Below, piece after piece: positions 33,288-41,440 of a stretch of 64,000 nt of DNA. The notes below the pieces were generated by a model. It saw nothing but the letters and a program-made list of their open reading frames with translations. It did not search any database and was not told the origin of the DNA. The position numbers and the translations under genes were made by a program. Position 1 is the first letter of the stretch. Each line of letters opens with the position of its first letter. The stretch covers positions 62,001-126,000 of the IMG/VR virus record IMGVR_UViG_3300022752_003639; one strand, written 5' to 3'. Source of the stretch: a virus.

Positions 33288-33502
33288 AACAATTAAACAC
33301 TATACCTATTGAAAATTTTTTAAATAAAGCTCGATTAGCAGTGAAAAGCAGTCAAAGAAACTTAACTTTGCCAATAGAAGAAGTAACGGAATTGTCAAAT
33401 AGTCTAAGCGTAGTAATGACTAGGTTGGCAGGTGAATTAGATCAAATTAAAGAATCTAATAACCAACCTATACAAATTAGAGTAGATGGTGGCAAATTCT
33501 AA
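33284..33502 (+). CDS. Small helical hypothetical protein
   Basis: 72 residues, mostly one or two helices (IEEVTELSNSLSVVMTRLAG) with a coiled-coil look and an IRVDGGKF end. It overlaps the preceding gene (ATGA). Function unknown; possibly an oligomeric accessory of the neighbouring nuclease operon. Confidence 0.7.
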   Translation: MKQLNTIPIENFLNKARLAVKSSQRNLTLPIEEVTELSNSLSVVMTRLAGELDQIKESNNQPIQIRVDGGKF

Positions 33503-33508
33503 ATTGTA

Positions 33509-33516
33509 AATAAATA
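33509..33516 (+). promoter_or_regulatory. Late-promoter-like octamer
   Basis: AATAAATA lies in the 43-nt gap before the gene at 33546, 29 nt from its ATG. That gene has no Shine-Dalgarno. It may drive late expression; AT-rich chance is possible. Confidence 0.3.
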
Positions 33517-33545
33517 TATACGCATTTTAATAGTGCTTATATATT

Positions 33546-33845
33546 ATGTCCAGACCTAAACCACAAATATTATTAGAGTATACAAATAAAAAAAATTTTA
33601 AAACAGAACAAGTTTTAGAATCTCAAGCTATTTGGGCTGTATTCTACAAAGATAAACCAATAAATTTAAAAACTGTGGGATATTTAGGACAATCTCTTGG
33701 TCCTAAATATAAAAAAGTAAGTTTTTCAAATAGTGGACATGCTTTTAATCTTGCAGAAAAATTAAACAAAATGTTTAATACGACTGACTTCACCGTTTTC
33801 AAATTAACCACAGGTGAAAAAGTTACTGATGAATCCGAAAATTGA
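33546..33845 (+). CDS. Conserved hypothetical phage protein
   Basis: 99 residues. Blocks RPKPQILLEYTNKKNFKTEQ, IWAVFYKDKPINLKT and GPKYKKVSFSNSGHAFNLAE, then NTTDFTVFKL, match a family I recall from marine T4-like phages. Alpha/beta, basic. Function unknown. It overlaps the following gene by 17 nt. Confidence 0.77.
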   Translation: MSRPKPQILLEYTNKKNFKTEQVLESQAIWAVFYKDKPINLKTVGYLGQSLGPKYKKVSFSNSGHAFNLAEKLNKMFNTTDFTVFKLTTGEKVTDESEN

Positions 33846-34224
33846 ATTAACCAAGTACGCATTAGATACTTTAGAACTTCCTTATAATCAAAAAACGTTT
33901 AGAAAATACATGCACCTATGGTGGTGGAACACCAGGAACAAACAAAAAGGTGGATGGCGCCTTACCGAACTTGGATTTATGCATCTAAACGGGCCTATAA
34001 AATCCTACGAAATTAAATTTGACGAAGCTCCATTTTTAACCAATGAATTGATAATTTGGATTGACCAGAATATAGATTGTCCATTTTATATTCATGGAAA
34101 AAGAATCTGGGTATTCTGTGAAAAAATGGCCGTTCAATTAGTGTTGTTTTCTGGCAACATAGAAAAATTCCATAGAGCATATAAAAAGTCTAAAATCTCA
34201 GAAAACTCATTGACAGCAACATAG
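33829..34224 (+). CDS. Conserved hypothetical protein
   Basis: 131 residues from ATG 33829; GTG 33814 is an alternative. Contains FRKYMHLWWWNTRNKQKGGW, RLTELGFMHLNG, and an end with FCEKMAVQLVLFSGN. Resembles a small marine phage family with a KGGxRLT core, as I recall. A winged-helix-like DNA-binding fold would fit but is not proven. Last gene before a strong promoter. Confidence 0.74.
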   Translation: MNPKIELTKYALDTLELPYNQKTFRKYMHLWWWNTRNKQKGGWRLTELGFMHLNGPIKSYEIKFDEAPFLTNELIIWIDQNIDCPFYIHGKRIWVFCEKMAVQLVLFSGNIEKFHRAYKKSKISENSLTAT

Positions 34225-34238
34225 ATTTTTCATATAAT
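34210..34238 (+). promoter_or_regulatory. Consensus sigma70 promoter before the MoxR-like gene
   Basis: TTGACA (34210-34215), 17-nt spacer, TATAAT (34233-34238), overlapping the end of the previous gene. The MoxR-like ATG is 45 nt further, with AGAG upstream. Confidence 0.88.
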
Positions 34239-34282
34239 AATACTGTAGCAACTAAAACAAATTTTTTTCTTAAGAGAGTAAT

Positions 34283-35365
34283 ATGGCAAAAGAGATTTTA
34301 GCTAATCGCACTGTTACGCCAAATGAAGCCAAAGCGGCTATTCGTAAGGCAATTAAAAAGCAACGTCCAATTTTTATGTGGGGTCCTCCGGGTATTGGTA
34401 AGTCAGATATTGTTAAGCAAATCGGTGCTGAACAAGATCGTGAGGTCATTGATGTTCGTTTGAGCCTTTGGGAGCCCACTGATATCAAAGGTATTCCGTA
34501 TTATAATAGTCAAGCCAACACTATGACTTGGGCTCCTCCCGCTGAACTCCCCTCTGACCCAGATAGTAAAGCTATCTTGTTTTTAGATGAGCTCAACTCT
34601 GCTGCTCCGGCAACTCAGGCTGCGGCTTATCAGCTCATTCTTAATCGTCGTGTTGGCACTTATCGTTTGCCTGATGGCGTAGACATTGTGGCGGCTGGCA
34701 ATCGTGAGGCTGACAAGGGTGTTACTTACCGTATGCCTGCTCCATTGGCTAATCGCTTTGTTCATATTGAACTTCGTGTAGACTTTGAAGATTGGCATCA
34801 GTGGGCTGTTATGAACCGTGTCCATGAACAGGTTGTAGGATATGTTGGCTTTGCCAAACAGGATCTCTACGATTTCGATCCAAAATCTTCCAGTCGTGCA
34901 TTTGCCACACCCCGTTCTTGGACTTTTGTTAGTGAACTTTTGGAAGATGATGATGTTAGCGAAAGCACACTTACAGATCTAGTATCTGGTGCTGTAGGTG
35001 AAGGTCTCGCTGTTAAATTTATGGCACACCGTAAAGTTGCCAAACAGATGCCTAAGCCCGAAGATATTTTGACAGGCAAGGTTAAAAAGTTTGACATCAA
35101 GGAAATCTCTGCAATGTACTCATTAACAATCAGTTTGTGCTATGAGCTTCAAGAAGCCAGTAATAAAAAAGTAAAAGACTGGGATTCTATGGCAGATTAC
35201 TTTTTTGGATTTATGATGGATAATTTTCCAACTGAGTTAGTTGTTATGGGTGCCAAAGTTGCGCTCACCAATTATGCTTTACCGTTCGACGCAAGCAAAC
35301 TTAAAAACTTTGATAAGTTCCATGACAAGTATGGAAAGTATATTATCCAGGCTATGGAAGGATAG
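34283..35365 (+). CDS. MoxR-like AAA+ ATPase
   Basis: 360 residues. Walker A GPPGIGKS (34-41); Walker B ILFLDELNSA (Asp102, Glu103); sensor/arginine region VDIVAAGNREADKGVTYRMP and PLANRFVHIEL. MoxR ATPases act as chaperones with von Willebrand A proteins, inserting metals or activating complexes. The next gene encodes exactly such a VWA protein. Codon use is somewhat richer in T- and C-ending codons (GGT, CGT, GCT, CTC) than its AT-extreme neighbours, as in the highly expressed phage genes. Transcription is bounded by its own promoter and the terminator at 35367. Confidence 0.9.
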   Translation: MAKEILANRTVTPNEAKAAIRKAIKKQRPIFMWGPPGIGKSDIVKQIGAEQDREVIDVRLSLWEPTDIKGIPYYNSQANTMTWAPPAELPSDPDSKAILFLDELNSAAPATQAAAYQLILNRRVGTYRLPDGVDIVAAGNREADKGVTYRMPAPLANRFVHIELRVDFEDWHQWAVMNRVHEQVVGYVGFAKQDLYDFDPKSSSRAFATPRSWTFVSELLEDDDVSESTLTDLVSGAVGEGLAVKFMAHRKVAKQMPKPEDILTGKVKKFDIKEISAMYSLTISLCYELQEASNKKVKDWDSMADYFFGFMMDNFPTELVVMGAKVALTNYALPFDASKLKNFDKFHDKYGKYIIQAMEG

Positions 35366-35366
35366 T

Positions 35367-35391
35367 AAAAGGGCCCTTAGGGCCCTTTTTA
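35367..35391 (+). terminator. Rho-independent terminator
   Basis: AAAAGGGCCC (35367-35376), loop TTA, GGGCCCTTTT (35380-35389), with T at 35390. The 10-bp perfect stem and U-tract follow the MoxR-like stop directly. The next promoter begins at 35393. Confidence 0.92.
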
Positions 35392-35392
35392 A

Positions 35393-35421
35393 TTGACAAA
35401 GTGTTAATTAGGCTATATAAT
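35393..35421 (+). promoter_or_regulatory. Consensus sigma70 promoter before the metallopeptidase/VWA gene
   Basis: TTGACA (35393-35398), 17-nt spacer, TATAAT (35416-35421). It lies two bases after the terminator T-tract, so the MoxR-like and VWA genes have separate transcription. Confidence 0.88.
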
Positions 35422-35447
35422 AGTATATTACATTGTTAGGAGTAATT

Positions 35448-36701
35448 ATGTCATCAGTTATGAAATCAGAGCGCCAAAAAAAACCCAATTGGACAAACAA
35501 AGAATTCTCTAAACATGAAAAAGATAAAATTTTAGACAAGCTAGTAACAGCTCGTGTTGGCTTACTGCTACGTCATCCGTTTTTTGGCAATCTTTCTACC
35601 AGAATGAAATTAGTCGAAGCTAGTGAATGGTGCCAAACACTTGCCACCGACGGTAGAAACTTTTACTTTAATCTTGGATTTGTGGATAAGCTCAGCCCTA
35701 AAGAGTGTGAGTTTGGCTTTGCACACGAGGTTTTACATAATGTATTTGACCATTTAGGCAGACGAGAAGGTAGAGATCCTATCCTAAGTAATATTGCCGC
35801 AGACTACGCAGTTAACCAAATTCTTAAAGATGAGAAAATAGGTGTGGCACCTAGCTGGATTAAAATTTTCCAAGATAACAAATACCGTGGCAAGTCTTAT
35901 GAAGAGATTTACAATGACATCTACGAACAAGCCAAAAAGATTAATGTAGGTGATCTAGGCGAGTTATTAGATGAACATCTAGATGGTGACGGAGACGGAG
36001 AGGGAGAAGGTGATGAAAACGGTAAAGGTCGTCCCAAACTTACTCCAGAAGAGCGCAAGGCTATTCGTGACGAGATTAAAGAGGCAATGGTAGCTGCCGC
36101 ACAGAGTGCCGGTGCAGGCAAGGTTCCAGCAGGAATCGCACGGTTTATTAGTGAATTTACAGAACCTAAAATGGACTGGCGTCAACTTTTGAGAATGAAT
36201 ATTCAAAGTCTCCTCAAAAGTAATTTTAGTTTTGCCCGTCCTAATCGCAAAAGCCAACACTCAGGTGCCATCCTTCCTGGAATGACCAATCATGAAACCA
36301 TAGATATCTGTGCAGGTATAGATATGAGTGGTAGTATTAGTAATGCTATGGCTCAAGATTTTATTAGTGAAATCAAAGGTATCATGGATGAATACATAGA
36401 TTTTAAAATACGTCTATGGTGTTTTGACACTGAAGTTTATAGTTATGCAGAGTTCACAGGAGATAATATTGACGAGATTAGCTCTTATGAATGCAAAGGC
36501 GGAGGTGGTACTGATTTTGAAGCAAACTTTATATATATGAAGGATAATGACATAAATCCAAAAAAGTTTGTAGTTTTTACGGATGGTTATCCTAATGGAT
36601 CTTGGGGCGACGAAGACTACTGTGACACATTGTTTATTATCCATGGTAACGAAAATATTGTTGCTCCATTTGGACAGACTGCCTATTACAAATCTGTATG
36701 A
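35448..36701 (+). CDS. Metallopeptidase-like (DUF2201) plus VWA domain protein
   Basis: 417 residues from ATG 35448 with AGGAG. Residues ~30-165 have a zinc-peptidase-like AHEVLHNVFDH (HExxH at 93-97). Residues ~170-200 are an Asp/Gly/Glu linker (DGDGDGEGEGDENGKG). ~285-410 is a VWA fold with the MIDAS motif DMSGS (292-296), GGGGTDFEA, and FTDGYPNGSWGD. This domain pair commonly pairs with MoxR ATPases; the MoxR-like gene is immediately upstream. Target unknown; in bacteria such pairs regulate metal loading or proteolysis. Confidence 0.89.
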   Translation: MSSVMKSERQKKPNWTNKEFSKHEKDKILDKLVTARVGLLLRHPFFGNLSTRMKLVEASEWCQTLATDGRNFYFNLGFVDKLSPKECEFGFAHEVLHNVFDHLGRREGRDPILSNIAADYAVNQILKDEKIGVAPSWIKIFQDNKYRGKSYEEIYNDIYEQAKKINVGDLGELLDEHLDGDGDGEGEGDENGKGRPKLTPEERKAIRDEIKEAMVAAAQSAGAGKVPAGIARFISEFTEPKMDWRQLLRMNIQSLLKSNFSFARPNRKSQHSGAILPGMTNHETIDICAGIDMSGSISNAMAQDFISEIKGIMDEYIDFKIRLWCFDTEVYSYAEFTGDNIDEISSYECKGGGGTDFEANFIYMKDNDINPKKFVVFTDGYPNGSWGDEDYCDTLFIIHGNENIVAPFGQTAYYKSV

Positions 36702-36985
36702 CTATTAAGAGGGGAGAAGTAAATCCGCTAGGTCTTTTGGGATTAAGGAAATTAACCTTTATCCCAGACCATTTTGCAAAAGTTACGATCGAAAATAGAA
36801 TAGAAACCAAATCTGTAGAGAGATGGATTGAATCAAACTTAAATAGTAGATATGCTATAAAATCCAAAATTACATTGAATAACGAAAACAAATTTATTAT
36901 CGTATTAGAAATAGGACTAGAAGATCCAAAAGAAATTTCAATGTTATCTTTAGGATGCCAATATCTATATAAAGAAAGGACATGA
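36698..36985 (+). CDS. Conserved hypothetical protein
   Basis: 95 residues, ATG overlapping the VWA stop (ATGA). Alpha/beta with ENRIETKSVERWIESNLNSR and KSKITLNNENKFIIVLEIG, then ALxCxYL-like end (SLGCQYLYKERT). Similar small proteins in marine T4-like phages follow comparable genes, as I recall. Function unknown. Confidence 0.73.
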   Translation: MTIKRGEVNPLGLLGLRKLTFIPDHFAKVTIENRIETKSVERWIESNLNSRYAIKSKITLNNENKFIIVLEIGLEDPKEISMLSLGCQYLYKERT

Positions 36986-36987
36986 TA

Positions 36988-37230
36988 ATGGAAGATCAAT
37001 TTAATACTAATGGTCAAGAGGGTGAAGTAACAACTGATTCAAATAATGAAGGGCAAAATCAGATGCCTGAATTGACTATAAACGATTTAATTAATTGTAG
37101 AACAATCATAGATGTTGCTGTAAAAAGAGGAACATTTAGTGCTTCAGAAGTTGCCGGAGTAGGTGGTTTATACAATAAATTAGATCAGTTTATTGCGGCT
37201 ACTACACCTGCAGAAAATAAGGATAACTAA
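36988..37230 (+). CDS. Small conserved phage protein
   Basis: 80 residues from ATG 36988, chosen over 36982 because AAAGGA is then 7 nt away. Acidic, disordered first 30 residues, then a helical domain LTINDLINCRTIIDVAVKRG and SEVAGVGGLYNKLDQFIAAT, which I recall in many T4-like marine phages. Function unknown. Overlaps the next ATG by one base. Confidence 0.76.
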   Translation: MEDQFNTNGQEGEVTTDSNNEGQNQMPELTINDLINCRTIIDVAVKRGTFSASEVAGVGGLYNKLDQFIAATTPAENKDN

Positions 37231-37874
37231 TGAAACATGTAGGAAAAATGAAGAATAACTCTGCTAGAATAGCAGTTGTTTATAGAACTGTTCCAAATGA
37301 AGCAACTAATTGCCTTGTTGTAGGGACAAATGGTTTGCCAGATGCATATCACGACTCGTTAATGAGTGTGATTGAAAGTGACAGCGGCCAACAAGCCAAC
37401 GAGTTAGCAGACATTTTGGCAACAAGACGATTTCCGGATGGCGAAGTCATGCTAAACTGGTTACATACAAGAGGACATCTTAAGAAGGTTCCTACTAACC
37501 TTGTATTAATGACACCAAATTCTCAAACACAAGTTCCTTTGAATGAACTCAACAAAATTATTGCTGAACAAAAAGGAGTAAGTATAGAGGACCTAAGCGT
37601 AACAGATGGAAGTCAAAAGAAAACTACTTCACGAAATAAAGAAGAAATAATTGTTCCTCCATCAGATGATCCTTCATATAAGAAAATGGTAGATGAAGCA
37701 CCATATCATCCTGGATACGAAAGTGCTGTTGTAGATAACAAACCAGTAACTGCTTCAGATTTAAGGTCTATGGCAGATAAATTATTTAAAGAAGCACAGG
37801 CATTACGGAAAAAAGCCGAAGAACTAGAGCCAAGTAAAAAGAAATCTAGCTCTGAAAAGGTTAAAGCAGAATGA
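37230..37874 (+). CDS. Conserved phage protein
   Basis: 214 residues. N-terminal domain (~1-90): KHVGKMKNNSARIAVVYRTV, NCLVVGTNGLPDAYHDSLM, SDSGQQANELADILATRRFP, which I recall as a conserved marine T4-like phage protein. The C-terminal half is charged and probably disordered except for a final helix ending in Lys-rich residues. Function unknown; the position next to thymidylate synthase suggests early expression. Confidence 0.78.
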   Translation: MKHVGKMKNNSARIAVVYRTVPNEATNCLVVGTNGLPDAYHDSLMSVIESDSGQQANELADILATRRFPDGEVMLNWLHTRGHLKKVPTNLVLMTPNSQTQVPLNELNKIIAEQKGVSIEDLSVTDGSQKKTTSRNKEEIIVPPSDDPSYKKMVDEAPYHPGYESAVVDNKPVTASDLRSMADKLFKEAQALRKKAEELEPSKKKSSSEKVKAE

Positions 37875-38053
37875 ATTTCCAGATAGGAGATTACGTTGAA
37901 AAGGTTTCTGGTTACAAATGGCCTGGCGTGGTAATAGCTGTATTCGATACCTTATCCGGTGAGCGAAGAGTAGTTGTAGAATGCACCGTGCCAGAAGTGA
38001 AAGGAGCACTTCATATCTACAATGAGCAACAACTAACCTTAAAAAATCAATAA
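37871..38053 (+). CDS. Small SH3-like conserved protein
   Basis: 60 residues. FQIGDYVEKVSGYKWPGVVI, ERRVVVECTVPEVKG and LHIYNEQQLTL form a compact beta-barrel pattern known in phage and bacterial small proteins. No active site visible. ATGA overlap before and TAATG overlap after. Confidence 0.78.
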   Translation: MNFQIGDYVEKVSGYKWPGVVIAVFDTLSGERRVVVECTVPEVKGALHIYNEQQLTLKNQ

Positions 38054-38934
38054 TGTCAGAAAGATCATATCTAAACTTACTAAAAGATATCTTAGAAAAT
38101 GGCGAACATAGACAAGATAGAACAGGCGTAGGTACAATAAGTAAATTTGGCGGGCAATTAGAATTCAATTTACAATTAGGATTCCCTGCTATAACTACAA
38201 AAAAACTTGCATGGAAATCAGTTGTATCTGAATTATTATGGTTTATTGAAGGTAGCGGAGATGAATTTAGGCTTAGAGAAATTCTACATGGTACTAGATA
38301 TGCTGATAAGAAAACAATTTGGTCTGATAATGCCGCGGCATCTTATTGGACTTCTAAAAGAGTTGCAAGACATCCGGGTGATCTAGGTCGCATATATGGA
38401 GTGCAGTGGCGTAGGTGGCGTAAACCTATAATTAGAATTAATAAAGTCGTACTGGCCAATCACGACCAGCTTATTGAACTTGTTGAGTCTCTCAAAAAAG
38501 ATCCATACAGTAGACGTCATATATTGTCTGCTTGGAACCCTGGAGAGCTAGAATTAATGGCTTTACCACCCTGTCATTTACTAGCCCAATTTTATGTGTC
38601 ATCTAATAACGAATTAAGTTGTCATATGTATCAACGTAGTGCAGACATGTTTTTAGGAGTGCCTTTCAATATTGCAAGTTACGCATTATTGACTCATATG
38701 CTTGCTAAAGTTACTGATTTAAATGTAGGGAAACTTATCATATCTTTTGGCGATGTTCACATATATAATAATCATATAGATCAAGTACAAGAACAATTAA
38801 CGAGGACACCGTTAGCATTACCTACGCTAATTTTAAATGAGTCTATAGACGATATAACTAGATTTAGAATGAATGATATAAATCTTGTAGACTATTCAAG
38901 TTACGATGCCATTAAAGCAGAAATGGCTGTTTAA
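38053..38934 (+). CDS. thyA: Thymidylate synthase (ThyA-type)
   Basis: 293 residues. Makes dTMP from dUMP with methylene-tetrahydrofolate. RTGVGTISKFGGQL near the start; DLGRIYGVQWRRW; catalytic Cys174 in ALPPCHLLAQF; QRSADMFLGVPFNIASYALL with Asn206, the residue that selects dUMP (Asp in dCMP hydroxymethylases). HIYNNHIDQV near the end completes the fold. So it makes ordinary thymidylate rather than a hydroxymethyl base. Its stop overlaps the convergent minus-strand fibre gene by four bases. Confidence 0.95.
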   Translation: MSERSYLNLLKDILENGEHRQDRTGVGTISKFGGQLEFNLQLGFPAITTKKLAWKSVVSELLWFIEGSGDEFRLREILHGTRYADKKTIWSDNAAASYWTSKRVARHPGDLGRIYGVQWRRWRKPIIRINKVVLANHDQLIELVESLKKDPYSRRHILSAWNPGELELMALPPCHLLAQFYVSSNNELSCHMYQRSADMFLGVPFNIASYALLTHMLAKVTDLNVGKLIISFGDVHIYNNHIDQVQEQLTRTPLALPTLILNESIDDITRFRMNDINLVDYSSYDAIKAEMAV

Positions 38935-40220
38935 ACCATTATTTCTACTTTACCTCTATCACCTATAAAATCCTGTAGGGCCTTACCAATTACTGCACAA
39001 GGATGATCGCCGTCTTTAGCTGCTTCTGCATAACCTCTTACTGAACTGGTTACTAAAAGTTGCCCTTTGGTTATCGGGCCGATTACTTTGCATGGAACTT
39101 TACCTTTTAAAGCTACAAAAGGATGAGTTTGATTTTCACCAACAGAATCGTTCATTCTATAAGCTGGATTTTTAGATATTACTCCTGCTACAGATGTATT
39201 TGCTCTGATATCTGTTAAGGTAATTTCTTTTTCACCGCCAATTACAACAACCGTACCATACTGATAAACATCATCTGCTTCATATCTTTCTGCTAGATCA
39301 GCATATAAGGCACTACTTGCTATGGTACTTAAAACTCTGGTTACCGGATTATATTGTAACCCGGTATTTGCATATACAACTGCTGAACTTGTACTTGTAC
39401 TCAAAAACGGTACAAACCAATTTTTATTATTCGCTCCTGCTGCCGAAGATATTTCTGTATAACCCATGCTTGAAGCATATGTAGCTGTTGCGGCTGTTAG
39501 AGCATATAGGGATTCCGCTGCTGTTCCCCACAAGTACGTGCTTGTAGATAATCCTGTAATTTCTTTTCTTGTAGAACCTGTAGCAGGATCAGCTCCTAGT
39601 AATGTAATACCCCTTACTAATCTCTTTGTTATAGGATACAAAGGATATTCAGATGGGTTTTGAACTGATTCAGATTGTGGTAAATTATATGTATCTGCAG
39701 AGACTATGGCTATACTTTCTTCCGCACTTCCAATCACAGCCTTAAGATTATAGATAGGTAAGTCAAGAGAACTTACATTATATTCAAAATCTCCATGCCA
39801 TTGCGCTCTTGTATCGGAACCAATAGGAGGACCAACTGTTATATAATCATTTCCATCATATATGTTTAGTTGTTTTTTTGTTGTATTAAACCACAAGTCG
39901 CCTTGAACAGGTGATTTTGTAGACGTAGGAATATTTGTTTCAGAGCTAGATTCTAAATTAGCGACACCTTTCCAATGCAGACTATCGTATGCATAAAACT
40001 TTTTCTCAGTTACATTGAAATAAAGTTGTCCTTCGATAGGTTTAGCAGGAGCTGTGGTATTTGCAAAATTCTCTAATAATTTTAAAAAATTTTCGTTTTG
40101 ATATTCACCATAGCCTGCAAAATTTTTGCCTACAAAAAGTAAATCTGTAGTTTGATCTAAACTTGCATCCTGTACAGTAACTAAAATTGTTCCATTTGTT
40201 TTATTAAGAATATATGGCAT
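38931..40220 (-). CDS. Fibre-like structural protein, paralogue A
   Basis: 429 residues. Residues ~1-85 are the shared module found in three adjacent genes: TDLLFVGKNFAGYGEYQNEN, FLKLLENFA, EGQLYFNVTEKKFYAYDS. A second copy-like piece, QGDLWFNTTKKQLNIYDG, follows at ~105-122. The C-terminal ~110 residues (YGTVVVIGGEKEITLT, VISKNPAYRMN, HPFVALKGKVPCKVIGPITK, GDHPCAVIGKAL) form a terminal domain typical of phage fibres and related surface proteins. Ribosome site AAGGA is 7-8 nt from the ATG. Last gene of the minus-strand block. Confidence 0.84.
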   Translation of the reverse strand: MPYILNKTNGTILVTVQDASLDQTTDLLFVGKNFAGYGEYQNENFLKLLENFANTTAPAKPIEGQLYFNVTEKKFYAYDSLHWKGVANLESSSETNIPTSTKSPVQGDLWFNTTKKQLNIYDGNDYITVGPPIGSDTRAQWHGDFEYNVSSLDLPIYNLKAVIGSAEESIAIVSADTYNLPQSESVQNPSEYPLYPITKRLVRGITLLGADPATGSTRKEITGLSTSTYLWGTAAESLYALTAATATYASSMGYTEISSAAGANNKNWFVPFLSTSTSSAVVYANTGLQYNPVTRVLSTIASSALYADLAERYEADDVYQYGTVVVIGGEKEITLTDIRANTSVAGVISKNPAYRMNDSVGENQTHPFVALKGKVPCKVIGPITKGQLLVTSSVRGYAEAAKDGDHPCAVIGKALQDFIGDRGKVEIMV

Positions 40221-40230
40221 TTTTTAATCC

Positions 40231-41436
40231 TTACACTACTATATTAGTCATAGTGAAATTACCTAAATTAACTCCGACTGTTGTAGCAGTATATATCTCA
40301 TATGGAGCCCATCTTGTAGTTGGTGTGCTAATCACTGTGTAATGCCTTACAGACGTTGTAACTGTGCTTAATGCAAAAACAGATCCTGTACTAATAGTTG
40401 AAATAATAGCATTACTTACTGTCATAACAAACGAAGATACTGTAGAAACTATAGTTTCAGGATATAAACTAACAGGACCTTGTACTATAAGTCCAGGCTG
40501 AATCGCAGTGTTTGTTGAAATTGCTATAGTCGTAGTGCCTGTACTTGAAAATCCTGTAGCTGTAGTAATTGCTACAACATTTTTAAAGTCGCAAACTACT
40601 CTGCAACTTGAACCTAATGGGTATTCTACTGCTCCTGGAGGGAATACCTTGGTTATTGCCGCTGCAATCGCAATATTTGCATTATCGTAATTAATCTTAT
40701 TAGTTAAAGAATTAGCAGATACATTATCAACTTTACCAAATCTTGTAATATCATAATAAGAGCTTTCTTGTCTTGCTCTGGTCAATATATTACTATCATT
40801 TTGGTATATATTACCTCTAATATTAATATCGTTGAATATAGTTAATCCTTTTACTATATTCAACGTTGTGTTAACACTGTAAAATACTGTTCCAGAACTT
40901 GCCTGCAGAGTAAAAGCACTTTCTGATATCATCCCAACATAATTTCCCCTAGTATATAATACACTAGGATAATACTGTTGTGCAGAAACTACATTATCAA
41001 ATATTTTAAATGTGGCTGTAGAAAATCCTATTGTTCCGTCTTGAGGATTGGTACCGGGTCCTACTAACCAAAATTGAGTACCATCATAAGCAAATGTTTG
41101 TTTTGTACTATCGTTAAACCAAAATTCCCCGGTTCCTACATTACTTGGCTCTACTGAATCTACATAAGACCCTAAACTTGAATTCCAACTGGCTCCATCA
41201 TATAATTTCAATCTTCCGGCAACGGTGTCAAACCATAGTTGACCTTGTTGAGGACTTAATGGTTGGGTGTCATCGGCGAAATTTGTTAACAATTTGACAA
41301 AATTATTATTAATATATTCGCCATAATTGTTAACATTTTTGCCAAGAAGATCCAAACTTGTAGTAGTGTTGTCTATTTCACCAACATCTATTACTGTTAG
41401 TACTGAATCACCATTTTTATAAATTACGTAAGCCAT
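40231..41436 (-). CDS. Fibre-like structural protein, paralogue B
   Basis: 401 residues. Shared N-terminal module (~1-82): TSLDLLGKNVNNYGEYINNN, FVKLLTNFADD, QGQLWFDTVAGRLKLYDGAS. A second shorter unit GTGEFWFNDSTKQTFAYDGT follows. The C-terminal half is Ser/Thr/Val/Ile-rich and differs from its paralogues, as expected if it contacts a different target. Short spacing on both sides; operonic with the flanking fibres. Confidence 0.82.
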   Translation of the reverse strand: MAYVIYKNGDSVLTVIDVGEIDNTTTSLDLLGKNVNNYGEYINNNFVKLLTNFADDTQPLSPQQGQLWFDTVAGRLKLYDGASWNSSLGSYVDSVEPSNVGTGEFWFNDSTKQTFAYDGTQFWLVGPGTNPQDGTIGFSTATFKIFDNVVSAQQYYPSVLYTRGNYVGMISESAFTLQASSGTVFYSVNTTLNIVKGLTIFNDINIRGNIYQNDSNILTRARQESSYYDITRFGKVDNVSANSLTNKINYDNANIAIAAAITKVFPPGAVEYPLGSSCRVVCDFKNVVAITTATGFSSTGTTTIAISTNTAIQPGLIVQGPVSLYPETIVSTVSSFVMTVSNAIISTISTGSVFALSTVTTSVRHYTVISTPTTRWAPYEIYTATTVGVNLGNFTMTNIVV

Positions 41437-41440
41437 TATA

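Noticed and set aside
38053-38934. dCMP or dUMP hydroxymethylase instead of thymidylate synthase
   Set aside because: Asn206 in the FNIASY motif and the overall motif set are those of ordinary thymidylate synthase.
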